Shown here one piece after another: positions 35,456 to 45,902 of a DNA stretch of 64,000 nucleotides (positions are counted from its first letter, which is position 1; the number at the start of each line of letters is the position of its first letter). The translations under genes and the position numbers were made by a program. The notes beneath the pieces were generated by a model. That model worked only from the letters and a program-made list of their open reading frames with translations. It searched no databases and was not told the DNA's origin. This stretch comes from Micropterus salmoides (taxonomy: Eukaryota; Chordata; Actinopteri; Centrarchiformes; Centrarchidae). The DNA lies in assembly GCF_014851395.1 (NCBI RefSeq), contig NW_024040040.1, forward strand, positions 21,929,000-21,992,999, written 5' to 3'.

Positions 35456-36890
35456 TACAGTGCCTTGCGAAAGTATTCGGCCCCCTTGAACTTTTCAACC
35501 TTTTGCCACATTGCAGGCTTCAAACATAAAGATATAAAACTATTTTTTTGTGAAGAACCAACAACAAGTGGGACACAATCATGAAGTGGAATGAAATTTA
35601 TTGGATATTTCAAACTTTTTTAACAAATAAAAAACAGAAAAATTGGGCGTGCAAAATTATTCAGCCCCCTTAAGTTAATACTTTGTAGTGCCACCTTTTG
35701 CTGCGATTACAGCTGTAAGTCGCTTGGGGTACGTCTCTATCAGTTTTGCACATCAAGAGACTGAAATTTTTGCCCATTCCTCCTTGCAAAACATCTCGAG
35801 CTCAGTGAGGTTGGATGGAGAGCGTTTGTGAACAGCAGTTTTCAGTTCTTTCCACAGATTCTCGATTGGATTCAGGTCTGGACTTTGACTTGGCCATTCT
35901 AACACATGGATATGTTTATTTGTGAACCATTCTAGTGTAGATTTTGCTTTATGTTTTGGATCATTGTCTAGTTGGAAGACAAATCTCCGTCCCAGTCTCA
36001 GGTCTTTTGCAGACTCCATCAGGTTTTCTTCCAGAATGGTCCTGTATTTGGCTCCATCCATCTTCCCATCAATTTTAACCATCTTCCCTGTCCCTGCTGA
36101 AGAAAAGCAGGCCCAAACCATGATGCTGCCACCACCATGTTTGACAGTGGGGATGGTGTGTTCAGGGTGATGAGCTGTGTTGCCTTTACGCCAAACATAA
36201 CGTTTTGCATTGTTGCCAAAAAGTTCGATTTTGGTTTCATCTGACCAGAGCACCTTCTTCCACATGTTTGGTGTCTCTCCCAGGTGGCTTGTGGCAAACT
36301 TTAAACGAGACTTTTTATGGATATCTTTAAGAAATGGCTTTCTTCTTGCCACTCTTCCATAAAGGCCAGATTTGTGCAGTATATGACTGATTGTTGTCCT
36401 ATGGACAGAGTCTCCCACCTCAGCTGTAGATCTCTGCAGTTCATCCAGAGTGATCATGGGCCTCTTGGCTGCATCTCTGATCAGTCTTCTCCTTGTATGA
36501 GCTGAAAGTTTAGAGGGACGGCCGGGTCTTCGTAGATTTGCAGTGGTCTGATACTCCTTCCATTTCAATATTATAGCTTGCACAGTGCTCCTTGGGATGT
36601 TTAAAGCTTGGGAAATCTTTTTGTATCCAAATCCGGCTTTAAACTTCTCCACAACAGTATCTCGGACCTGCCTGGTGTGTTCTTTGTTCTTCATGATGCT
36701 CTCTGCGCTTTAAACGGACCTCTGAGACTATCACAGAGCAGGTTCATTTATATGGAGACTTGATTTCACACAGGTGGATTCTATTTATCATCATTAGTCA
36801 TTTAGGTCAACATTGGATCATTCAGAGATCCTCACTGAACTTCTGGAGAGAGTTTGCTGCACTGACAGTAAAGGGGCTGAATAATTTTGG
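35456..36890 (-). mobile_element. Tc1-like DNA transposon, right end truncated
   Basis: The left end begins TA then CAGTGCCTTGCGAAAGTATT, followed by a second internal repeat GCAAAATTATTCAGCCCCC near 35650, the IR/DR arrangement of fish Tc1 elements. On the right only the inner repeat (GGGGCTGAATAATTTTGG near 36872) survives; the outer terminal repeat is missing, replaced by LINE sequence from about 36892. It cannot be mobilised as it stands. Confidence 0.9.
35675..36694 (-). pseudogene. Tc1-like transposase with one TGA stop
   Basis: ATG at 36694. Helix-turn-helix region YKKISQALNIPRSTVQAI, GRPSKLS linker, second DNA-binding part, then DDE catalytic parts: VLWSDETKIELFG (first Asp), FQLDNDPKHKAKS (second Asp), DLNPIENLWKELK (Glu). 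The frame is open for 313 codons, then TGA at 35753-35755 where CGA arginine is expected, and continues for 25 codons to the normal TTKY end at 35675. Total length would be 339 residues, usual for the family. Function if intact: cut-and-paste transposition at TA. Confidence 0.9.
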
Positions 36891-36891
36891 T

Positions 36892-38640
36892 CAATTTTGG
36901 GCTTTCCAGGTTGGACAGTGGGAAGGCCAAGAAACACAGACGTTACCAGGAAACCTTAGCTGGGGACAACAGGGCATGAAGGTTTTGGGTGTTCTTCTGG
37001 GAACATAGGAGTTTCAGAGGAAGATCTGGGAGGGTGCTATGGAGAGAGTGTGTGCCAGACTGTCTAAATGGAAATGGCTGCTACCTCAGCTTTTCTACAG
37101 GGGGAGGGTCTTGATCGTCAATAACCTGGTTGCCTCGACCTAGTCCAGTCCTACCTCCACCAAGGGATCTGATTCCAAGAATCCAGAGAGCTGTCGGGAC
37201 TTCTTCTGGTCAGGCCATCACTGGCTGAGAGCAGCGATACTGGTACAGGAGGGAGGACAGGGCCTGGTGGACATTACATCATGCATTACAGCCTTCAGGC
37301 TGCAGATGGCTAAGAGACTGCTTTACAGCTTTGGCCTACCATGGACAGACACTGCCTGTTTGCTGCTGAGGAGGGCTGGGCGTTTAGAATATCACTTGTT
37401 CCTACTCCAGCCCCAGTCCATGGATTTAACTGGTCTGACACCTTTTTACCAGTCTGTCCTACAGGAATGGCAGGTGTTCACCTTCCAGCGGAAAGCAGTG
37501 ATGACACCAGGGATGTGGCTGTTTGAGGAGCCACTGTTTGGGAACAGCTTCATCACCTCTCAGGTTCTTTCATTGGTCAGCCTGAGATCCAGACTGAGAG
37601 AAGTGGGGTGTGTCAAACTGGGCCATCTTAAGAAGACCTCCATCCCTCATCTAGCTGAACAGCTCAGCATCAGATCCAGCAGACTGCTGCTCAGGCTGGT
37701 GGAGCGGGTCTGTGCTTCCCTGCCGGAAGCCCTCAGAGCGTTTGCTGAAGACCGTACTCTCTCTGGCCAATGGGATGATGAATGTGAGTATGTCTTTCCT
37801 TCTCTGGCTGTCTCTCCTGCGGTGGGACAGTGGCAGGATGAGCAGGATGTCCTGCTGTCTCTAACGACCCCAGAGCTGGGGGACTTCGACGCTCTGGGAG
37901 GGAAAGCAGCCTATAAGATAAGCATCAAGGTTTTGAACTTATGCTCCCTGACAGGTGTAAAGGTGTCAAGGTGAACAGAGGTTTTTGGCGTGGGATCGTC
38001 CCTGAGGGGCTGTGGTCCCTGTACAAAACCTCCTGTTCAAAAACCATAGCTACTAACAGGTATCTGGTGCACCTTAATCCTGGCACAGGGGACGGCTGTC
38101 CTTTCTGTTCACAGACAGAAACCATACATGATCTTTTTATTCAGTGTTCCAGACTGGTTAGACTTTTCAGCCTACTACAAGTGTGGATTCAGGGCTTAGG
38201 GGAGCATTTCTCTTTTAGTCTTTTTATCTATGGTCCACGTTACTCTGGACAGAAAAAAGCTATACACACACTGATTAATTTTATTTCAGGACTGGCCAAA
38301 TTAGTCATTTGGAAAACAAGGAAAAACCGTGTGAGGGGTGAGGGGTCAGAGGACCTAGTTCTGATGCTGACTGGGCTGCTGGCAGCTCGGCTTAGGGTGG
38401 AGTTTAAGTTTTACAGATTGACAAATAAGACAGAAGCTTTTGTGAATGTTTGGGGGGTGCAGGATGTGCTGTGTTCAGTCACAGAGAACTGTTTGGCTCT
38501 GAATTTTTGATTTTGGGTTAGCATTTATGTTTTGTTTTAGTTTTTAGTTGTTGTTTTATTGAATTAAGTCATCTTTCTCCTACTGATACTAGTAACGGTT
38601 TTGTAAACGGAATTAATAACTGGAAATAAAGGTCTTTGTT
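36892..38640 (+). mobile_element. L1/Tx1-like LINE ORF2 3' part
   Basis: The + strand frame 37267-37974 (for example LYSFGLPWTDTACLLLRRAG) and 37941-38510 (in the next frame after a shift near 37960) form the C-terminal domain of an L1-superfamily ORF2. The second carries a zinc-knuckle-like C-P-F-C-x7-H-x4-C (GDGCPFCSQTETIHDLF) and ATNRYLVHLNPGTG. It ends with AATAAAGG near 38626. The 5' part is missing, cut at the truncated Tc1 right end. Tx1-like clade by wording; not searched. Confidence 0.75.
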
Positions 38641-39364
38641 AAATTCATATTCTTTCTCTCTCTCTGCCTCACTGTCTTCCTGTCTCTAACATTGTCTGAC
38701 TGCCTGTCAACTTGTTTTACAATTTGAAAATGCTGTTTCATCACTAAATCCACTTCTAACAAGTTTGGAGGCGAGAAATCAACTGTGTAGATTTTAAATA
38801 TCGGCAGTTTTAGGGAAATTGTTTTCGAATCGAGAATGTGCTCGAACATTTTCGGAGTTGAGAAGCTCCGCAAATGCGGTGGGGCCAGTCAGCCGGCCAG
38901 TCAGCTCCGGTCTGCTCACGGAGCCCCTGTCCTCACAGCCACACAGACCTCTGCAGCCAACACAGCAGACGAGTCCAGCAACAACGTGAGAGGAAAGACC
39001 CGCAGAGACAGTTTAAATGTTCATACCGCTGTTATTCTGTCATTACATTCTGAGTAATGTTGTAACGTTTTAACTTTAATCAAGAGACATCTGGCTCGTG
39101 ATGGACAGGCTTGTGTAAGGTAGAAGCACTTTGATAAAAAAAAATAAACAACAATAGTGGTATGAAAGGCAACTATTGTCGCTTTATTATTTTCATTATT
39201 CTAAATAGACATTACATTGTTAATGTAATGTTACAGTTGGTTTCAGTAGTCACTTTTTATTTGCTTTTATTTTATATAATTGTTATTTATGCATATTATT
39301 TATATACCGAAGCAAACATCTGCTACAGATTGGCTGCAGCCTTGTTCTCATACATAATGTTCCT

Positions 39365-39382
39365 GTCTCTCTCTCTCTCTCT
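39365..39382. repeat. (CT)n microsatellite
   Basis: Pure CT repeat of about 18 bases. Confidence 0.9.
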
Positions 39383-39489
39383 GAGTGTATGCTTGGAGTG
39401 GAGGATGGTAAGAGTGGGTGCGCGTTTCAGCGTGAGTGTGTTTTCTATCTTTTCTATTTTTTGTTTGTTTGTTAGTTGTTAGTGTGTTT

Positions 39490-40400
39490 TTTTTGTATAA
39501 TTTGTAGCGGGTGGGTTCCTGAGCGGTGACGACTGGTTTTACCGGAGTCATGCCGACAGTTCACAGAGTTCACAGGAGGGGTACAACACAGAGTATACAA
39601 CAGGCTGGGCATCAGCGGGTAGCTGGTTCTGTTGATGCTATTCCAGGTCCTGATGGTTCAGATGTTGAGATGTTTCAGTTTCTGGTGGTTTGGGAGCTGC
39701 TGTTTTGGGTTCTGCTGGGTCAGTTTCTGATGGCCCGGGACTTTCTTGTCTGGATACAAGGGATTTGGGTGCTGCTCTTTCACTTGCAGCGTTTTCAGGT
39801 TCTGCTACTAAAGATGCAGCAGTAGAGGTCAGAGAGCAGTCACACACTTACAGCACTAACAGCGATGTAGTCAACACACAGACACAAAGCAGGGGAGGCA
39901 GAATGTTCTCTGGAGGAGGAAAGTGAGATGCTGGTAGACAAAGAGTGTCACTCTGCTTGTGAAGTGAAGAAAGCTTCTCCTCAGAGTGAGTGTCAGCAGT
40001 CAGGTGAAAGTGAAGGTGATGAGGAGAGTGATTTTAACTGTACTGAGCAGGTTAGACAGGAACCATGGAGAGCCTCATGCTGCCTCTCGCACTCCCCTGA
40101 TTCAGCTTATGGAAGCTCAGGAGCTGTGTAATGTGTGGAGAGGTTTTCAGGGCAAGCAGCGACAATACACTTGGACACATGCTAAAGATAACTTATTGTC
40201 TATGGCCAGGCTTGATCGTTTTTATTGTTTTAAACATAAGTTTAATTTATTTAAAAGTTGTTGGATCAGCCCTGTTGGGTTTTCTGATCACTCACTTGTA
40301 ACAGTTTCTGTTTTTTTGTGTGTGAAAGCCAGTAGTGCTTAGTGGCATTTTAACACAGCTTTATTGGAAGATAAAATTTTTCACAAAATCTGATTTTATT
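39490..40400 (+). mobile_element. LINE fragment with endonuclease end, internally deleted
   Basis: After a (CT)n stretch, 39500-40050 holds a repetitive frame that could be ORF1 leader sequence. From 40110 the frame reads ELCNVWRGFQGKQRQYTWTH, ARLDRFYCF and FSDHSLV, the C-terminal end of an APE-type endonuclease, then AYWHFNTALLED-like wording after a stop at 40340. So ORF1-like sequence runs straight into the end of the endonuclease, meaning most of the endonuclease was lost. Same LINE group as 36892-38640 is likely. Confidence 0.6.
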
Positions 40401-40629
40401 TCTTTACAACAATGGTGGGAATGTGAGAAAAGTCCTCTGGGCTCTGTCCACACATGATCATGTTACAAAATGTAGTCTTAATTAGGTTCTTCTTAACAGC
40501 CTTGTTTAAGCCTTGTTGTTGTTCATGATCTCAAATCAAGTCAAATTCATTAGGAAAGAGTTAACAAAACTATGTCTGTCAAAAAGAGTGCAGTAACTAC
40601 ATGGACATTTGTAGATATTCAGTTCAGTT

Positions 40630-40895
40630 TTATGTATATTGTGCCAATTCATAACAAAAGTCATCTCATTGCACTTTTCTTATAGAGCCGGTCCAGACCG
40701 GACTCTGTTTAATATTATGAGATGGTGTCTGCCTCCTGAACCCCAACTGGAACCTGGTCCCATAGGAGAGGAGCTTGATGGCTAAAGGCTCTGGCTCCAA
40801 TTCTACTTTTGGAAACTCTTGGATCCACAAGTAACCCTGCATTCTGAGAGTGCAGTGCTCTGGCGGGTTAGTAAGGTACTATGAGCTCTGTAACT
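40630..40895. repeat. Interspersed repeat, family not named
   Basis: Blocks such as TGAACCCCAACTGGAACC, GGAGAGGAGCTTGATGGC and CCTGCATTCTGAGAGTGCAG are typical of a dispersed fish element I recognise by sight but cannot name. No frame of note. Confidence 0.45.
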
Positions 40896-41079
40896 GCCCT
40901 CGGTGGGTAAAAAGAAGATGCAGAGAGTCTTGACTGATGCCTTTTACAGTTTCTTTATTTCTTTCTTTTCCTCCTTGTCCAATACCGCAGTAAGCACCAT
41001 GAAAACTATAAAAATATACAAAATATACAAACATAAGTACCTTTATAGACATTACTAGTAGTAAATAAAGGTTGGCATT

Positions 41080-42120
41080 GCGCGCTCCCGTGCACGATGC
41101 TTGTAACAGGCGTGCACGTGGGGGGGGGGGGGGTATCCGGTGTTATCCTCTAAAAGCGGATGTTTGGGAATGGCTTTAGCCGTCAGTTTGTATATATAGC
41201 GGGCTAGTTTTTGACTTACATCTGACCAAGAGCGTGGAACAGGGTGACTGAACGATTTTTGGGTGAATACGCAGAGCTATGTTCGTGCAGAACAACAGGG
41301 CCATCTTTGCAGCATCACAATAATGGACGTCACAGGTAACCAATTGGGAGTGATGACTCCAAAACGACGCATAATTATAGATCCTGTAGCAATGACTATG
41401 GCTATCTAGAAAGAAGACTCCCCCAACAACATTGGCTGATTTTCGGGACCGAAAGGCTGGAGCTCCTCAGTTTGAATGGGCAGTGGAAGATTTTAGAATG
41501 TCAGGATTCTTGTTTGAGCATGGAACAGTTCATCTTTATACAAGAGAGCTTGATTAAATTTTTCTTCGTGAAAGCACACCGCACATTAGTTTTTCAGCCA
41601 AAGACTGGAATTACTTCAGAAACAAAGTCTGTAAAGATTTGAGTGCTTCAAAATGAGTCTATACCACACAATGGTGCAGCTCTGTGCCTGGAGAGAGAAA
41701 GTCTACGACCCAGAATCCTACATCTTTTTTAGATCATGCAAGGACGATCTGTGGTGTCCGAACAATAATGCTGCGATGATGTGTTGAGAAGAAATCCACT
41801 CGACACTGTCCTTTATCATAAAAGTTTATTACATCAAGGAGCTCAGCATCAATTACAAGCTCTGCAGCAGCTTGGAGAGAGACCCAGCCCGATGGCCACT
41901 CTGTCTCTCTGTACATCAAACACAGCTTATATAGGACATGTTTAGGTATCTGGTACCAGAGAAGGGTTCAGTACTATTCTGAGGTAACATAACACGGGGT
42001 CAGAGGTCAAATTCTATAGAAGGGTTCACTCCCTACATAAACACTGACCTCTACTCTCCCCTTAAAAGGTCACTAATCCTCTATCCAGCTGCTACAGTGT
42101 TATTTTAAACTGTTATGGTC
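41080..42120. other. Unassigned; possible insertion in viral-like remnant
   Basis: G14 homopolymer at 41120-41133. Short + strand frames near 41650-41760 (LYHTMVQLCAWREKVYDPES) look protein-derived. The stretch about 41765-42110 contains TTTATCATAAAAGTTTATTA and looks like a separate inserted repeat. I cannot identify either part with confidence. Confidence 0.3.
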
Positions 42121-42960
42121 AAATGCACATATGTTATACACCACAGATCCTATCATTCAAAATGCTAGGATGTGGACCCCAGAGCAACAAAAAGGCTACC
42201 CCATCACCTCTAAGGAATAGGAGACATGGTTCAGCACCGGTTTTGTGGTCCAGTGGGGAGAATGGGATAGAACCCTTGAAGTCTTCTTGCACATTGATAA
42301 ATTATTTAGATGGTATAAACCTTATGTTAGCTATGTAGGGATCAAAAGAAAACTTTTTGGTCCTGAGGACAAGGACGATGAACAACAAACACATTGACAT
42401 TGTTCTAATTAAAATGTTTTTTACAGGTACAAGGACATGTGCAGCAGGTGAGGGTCTATCAAGCGCCCCTAAATATTTTCCATTACTCCAGGAAGATGTC
42501 GTTGATAACTCATGGGTGGATGACTATGGCAAAGAACTGGGGAAAAGAAATTTAACATTTCTCATTCCTGGAGAAAAATCAGAAGAGGACAAGAGCAGGG
42601 ACAAGCTGTTTAAGGGTGCATGTTTGGATACTCTGGACTGTTGTGACAAGGACACATCTCCTAACACTACTGCTAGCAGTATTATACAGGTGACCGTAGC
42701 TTATTATTTACACGATATACTGCAGCAAAAAGCTAAACAAACATGTGTGTATTGCATTTATACAGATGAATGGAGCAGAAAACAATCTCACACATGTATT
42801 GACATGCTACCCTGTCAGGGAGCAGAAGCTTTTTAAAAAATATTTCGCTGATGCTCAAAAGTACGTCCTACGTGGTCTTGGGTTGGTGCCAGTATTCGAG
42901 ACATTGCAGCAGGTGCTCTGCAGATTTGGCTGAGGAACCCTTTTCTCATCGCTTCACTTA
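42120..42960 (+). pseudogene. Decayed coding remnants upstream of integrase, unassigned
   Basis: Broken frames include FRWYKPYVSYVGIKRKLFG near 42305, the 159-codon frame 42357-42836 with cysteine-rich wording (CVYCIYTDEWSRKQSHTC), and YFADAQKYVLRGLGLVPVFE after it. They are on the same strand as, and just before, the Polinton-like integrase, so they may belong to the same element. I know of no clear family, so I propose no function. Confidence 0.35.
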
Positions 42961-42984
42961 AACGTGTAGTTAGAGTGGAGGACA

Positions 42985-43626
42985 GTGAGCACAGTAGTTA
43001 AGGAACATGCATGGGTACGTTGTTTAAAAAATAAGAGTGGTAAATGTGTCACAGCATGGTTTAAAGATATTTTAGATGAAGGTACAATACCTTCATCTAA
43101 AATTCATCATAAAATTCTAACAAAATTAATAGTATCGTACACTTTACCACATCAAATGAGACTAAGGCATCTGTAGTAGAACGTTTTAATAGGACTCTGA
43201 AATCTAAAATGTGGCGTTATTTAACAGCCAATAATTCTAAACGATGCATAGATATATTGCAGGATTTAGTCACCTCCTACAATCATAGTTATCATCGTAG
43301 TATTAAAATGAAACCGATTGATGTAACAAAAGACAATGAAGACATCTTATTTAACAACTTCGATAAAACAAAAGATAAAAGAGTAATTCGTTTTAAATAT
43401 TAGGTGGGCGATAAGAATTTCAAAACTACGTGGCCCTTTTAAAAAAGGTTATGAGCAAAATTATACTGATGAATATTTCACTGTAAAGGAATGCATGTCA
43501 AGGGGACACACCTGTTTACAGGATAAAAGACTATAACGGTGAAATATTACAGGGAACATTTACGAGCCAGAGATGCAAAAAAGTTATTATAGATAAAAAC
43601 AAAACATTTAAAATAGAAATATTTTA
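42985..43626 (+). pseudogene. Polinton/Maverick-like integrase, decayed
   Basis: First piece (42985-43100): WVRCLKNKSGKCVTAWFKDI, the start of the catalytic core. Much of the middle is missing. From about 43158 another frame reads KASVVERFNRTLKSKMWRY, with the glutamate of the D,D-E triad, then LQDLVTSYNHSYHRSIKMKP and DNEDILFNNF. A C-terminal chromo-like part persists in broken frames to about 43626. The wording fits integrases of Polinton/Maverick (adintovirus-like) elements. Inactive: first two acidic residues cannot be placed and several stops follow. Confidence 0.7.
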
Positions 43627-43859
43627 AAAGACAAGGCCGGGACATGGTGTTAGTGTAAAGGGTTAAAAAATGTGTTCACAGTTAGGCATAAGAGATAAAA
43701 AGTAATTTAATTAGTTCAGTTCATTATACTACCATTTATTGCTAAAATAAACAATGTGTTAAAAAAAAAAAAAAAGACACCCATATAATTTTTTTCACGA
43801 TATTGTGTATTAAATAGTTACTAAAAGGCCAATTTCATTGTATTGTACTTTGGTGGGGC

Positions 43860-44830
43860 GATACTTAAAGAGGTCACTAGGTGGCGCATAGCACGTGGGA
43901 GGAACTTAAAACCCTTAGGAGGCAAGCGCTGCGGTCGAGCTGAACGCAAGCTAAAGTTTCTGCCTCATTGTTTCTGCATACAGGTGGGTTAATGTTCCTC
44001 AAATTTGCATGCATGTACCCCAGTATAAGGGATGTGTGTTTTGAATCCTTAGTGAGAACGTGCAATGTTTAGAGTTGAATAATTTTGCCGTAATGTGTGA
44101 AATAGTGATGTTTAGCTATACACTGCCATGCTAGGCTAGCGGACCTTTTGCTAATGAGTAACCCACAGTACAATTAGAAACGCTAATGGTCTAGTTTTGT
44201 GTTGTTAACTGACCTGAAAATGCATTCAGTGCTAATGTGTGTATAACACATTATGTTAAACGGTTTACCTGTGTATGTAAGCATTGTACTTGATTTGAAA
44301 AGTGATGGAAATACAGTAATTTTTGAATGTGTGACAGAAGAGTAACTTAGTAACGTTAATGCAATGAACGGCAAATGTATTAGTTACTCACTGTAAGCTT
44401 GTACATTAGTGTTTGAGGTGCAACGTGATGAAAGTGTCGAACTTAGGAAAATGTTAGTTAAAAGAACCAAGTTCGATTTTTGTTGTTCTACTGGTTAATA
44501 TGTAATTCACGTCAACTGAAGCACAACGACAGACATTTATATTGTTTAGTTAGCTGTGCTATATGTTATCATTACGTTAGTATTTGCTGAAGATATGGTG
44601 ATGTCTTACATATTTGAAAGTACTGTGAAATACCTGATGCTACAACAAGCATTTTGTTTTATTACTACAGAGAGTCGAACGTTAATTCCTTTTTTGTTGA
44701 AGCAGAATAAATACTGTAGTCGAGCTGAACGCAAGCTAAAGTTTCTGCCTCATTGTTTCTGCATACAGAATTTAAGGACACACACATACCCATGACGCCC
44801 ACCAGGCCAGGGGGGCAACATTAGTCAAAT
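43860..44830. repeat. Segment bounded by 50 bp direct repeats
   Basis: The 50 bases at 43934-43983 recur without change at 44719-44768 (both start GTCGAGCTGAACGCAAGC and end TTTCTGCATACAG). AATAAA lies about 14 bases before the second copy. Between them is AT-rich non-coding sequence. The layout resembles the R regions at the two ends of an LTR-type transcript, or a tandem duplication. It separates the integrase and capsid-like parts of the Polinton-like remnant, so it may be a later insertion. Confidence 0.6.
43875..43890 (+). promoter_or_regulatory. Isolated CTCF-like site beside an E-box
   Basis: TCACTAGGTGGCGCAT matches the CTCF core except at the first base and near the end. CACGTG follows within five bases. 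It is not part of a composite-element copy. Prediction only. Confidence 0.35.
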
Positions 44831-45835
44831 GGGTCGGATGGCCAGATAAATATAACTTGTGGATTTTGGAAAAGCAGGTCATTCAGCTACCTTAGCAGCT
44901 TACAAACACATGTATAAATGGATACAGAGGATTTTTTGTCACCCTGCCCAGCAACTCGTCTGCATTATTTTACCAGAGCAATACAATAGCAAACTTTTGG
45001 AACAAAACTATCCAAATCAGCATACGAGGTGGGTTTGATAGAAATACAATATCCAAAAACATGGAAAACGTTTTCATCAGAAGACAAAAATTTGTTGTGT
45101 TTGATAAAAAATCCAACAAGAGGGTAGTTCTATCAGCGACACAGGGATTCTATACAGCAATGTCACAGATAATAGCTGAACTAAACAGTTTTTATCTGAA
45201 AATGAAATGGGTCATGTTGAGCTTGATTACAACAACATTACCAACAGAGTAAGCATTTTACCAACGAGAGACGTAGAATTAACACTTCATGGAAAACTTG
45301 CACAAATGTTGGGATTTACCCCCGGAGCGGCTTTTAAAACTCACAAGGGAATTGCGACATTTAGATCTCAACTACGAACTAACACAGTGTTGACACAGAT
45401 GCCATATATGGAACCACATCCTGTCGATGTTAATGTAGGCATGTATAATATATTTGTTAATACCGATATTGTTGATCATCAAACAGTAGGGGATAGTTAC
45501 GTCCCTCTTTTAAGAATAGTACATATATCAGGGTCAAAACTCCATATGATCACAAAACACACACTGATAGTATCAAGATTTCTTTCAGGTCAGATCAGAA
45601 TCAGCATATCCCTTTTACGTACGGCAAAGTGATAATAAAGCTACACTTTCGGCCTGTGTTTAGTATTAGACAAGGGCCAAACATGTACCAGCCATATGCT
45701 CACAATGCGGACAAGTACGTTGCATATTATACAGCCCAAGCGGGTGGTGATTTACCAGGATACAGCAGGCTCGGTGCTTAGTTTGGTGCAGGGTTAGGGG
45801 GTATCTTTAGGAGTCTGTTTAGACTAGCATTACCC
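44830..45835 (+). pseudogene. Polinton-like minor capsid/penton-like gene, decayed
   Basis: Broken + strand frames hold, in order, EVGLIEIQYPKTWKTF-type wording near 45025-45075, MGHVELDYNNITNRVSILPT at 45207 and TRDVELTLHGKLAQMLGF, then MYNIFVNTDIVDHQTVGDSY and PLLRIVHISG, and in a further frame FTYGKVIIKLHFRPVF and QPYAHNADKYVAYY (to about 45780). A glycine-rich start of a following small protein appears at about 45785. The order and wording fit virion-protein genes of Polinton/Maverick elements. At least three stops or shifts break it, so no product is expected. Confidence 0.6.
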
Positions 45836-45839
45836 TTAC

Positions 45840-45902
45840 TCAGTCAGAATCAGAATCAGAAGGAGCAAATTCCTTTATTGCCAAGTAGTGTTTTACACTA
45901 CA
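45840..45902 (-). repeat. LINE 3' tail fragment
   Basis: AGAATCAGAATCAGAAGGAG followed by TTTATTGCCAAG, the same Rex1-like tail as at 20622. It lies immediately before the truncated start of composite copy C. Confidence 0.55.
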
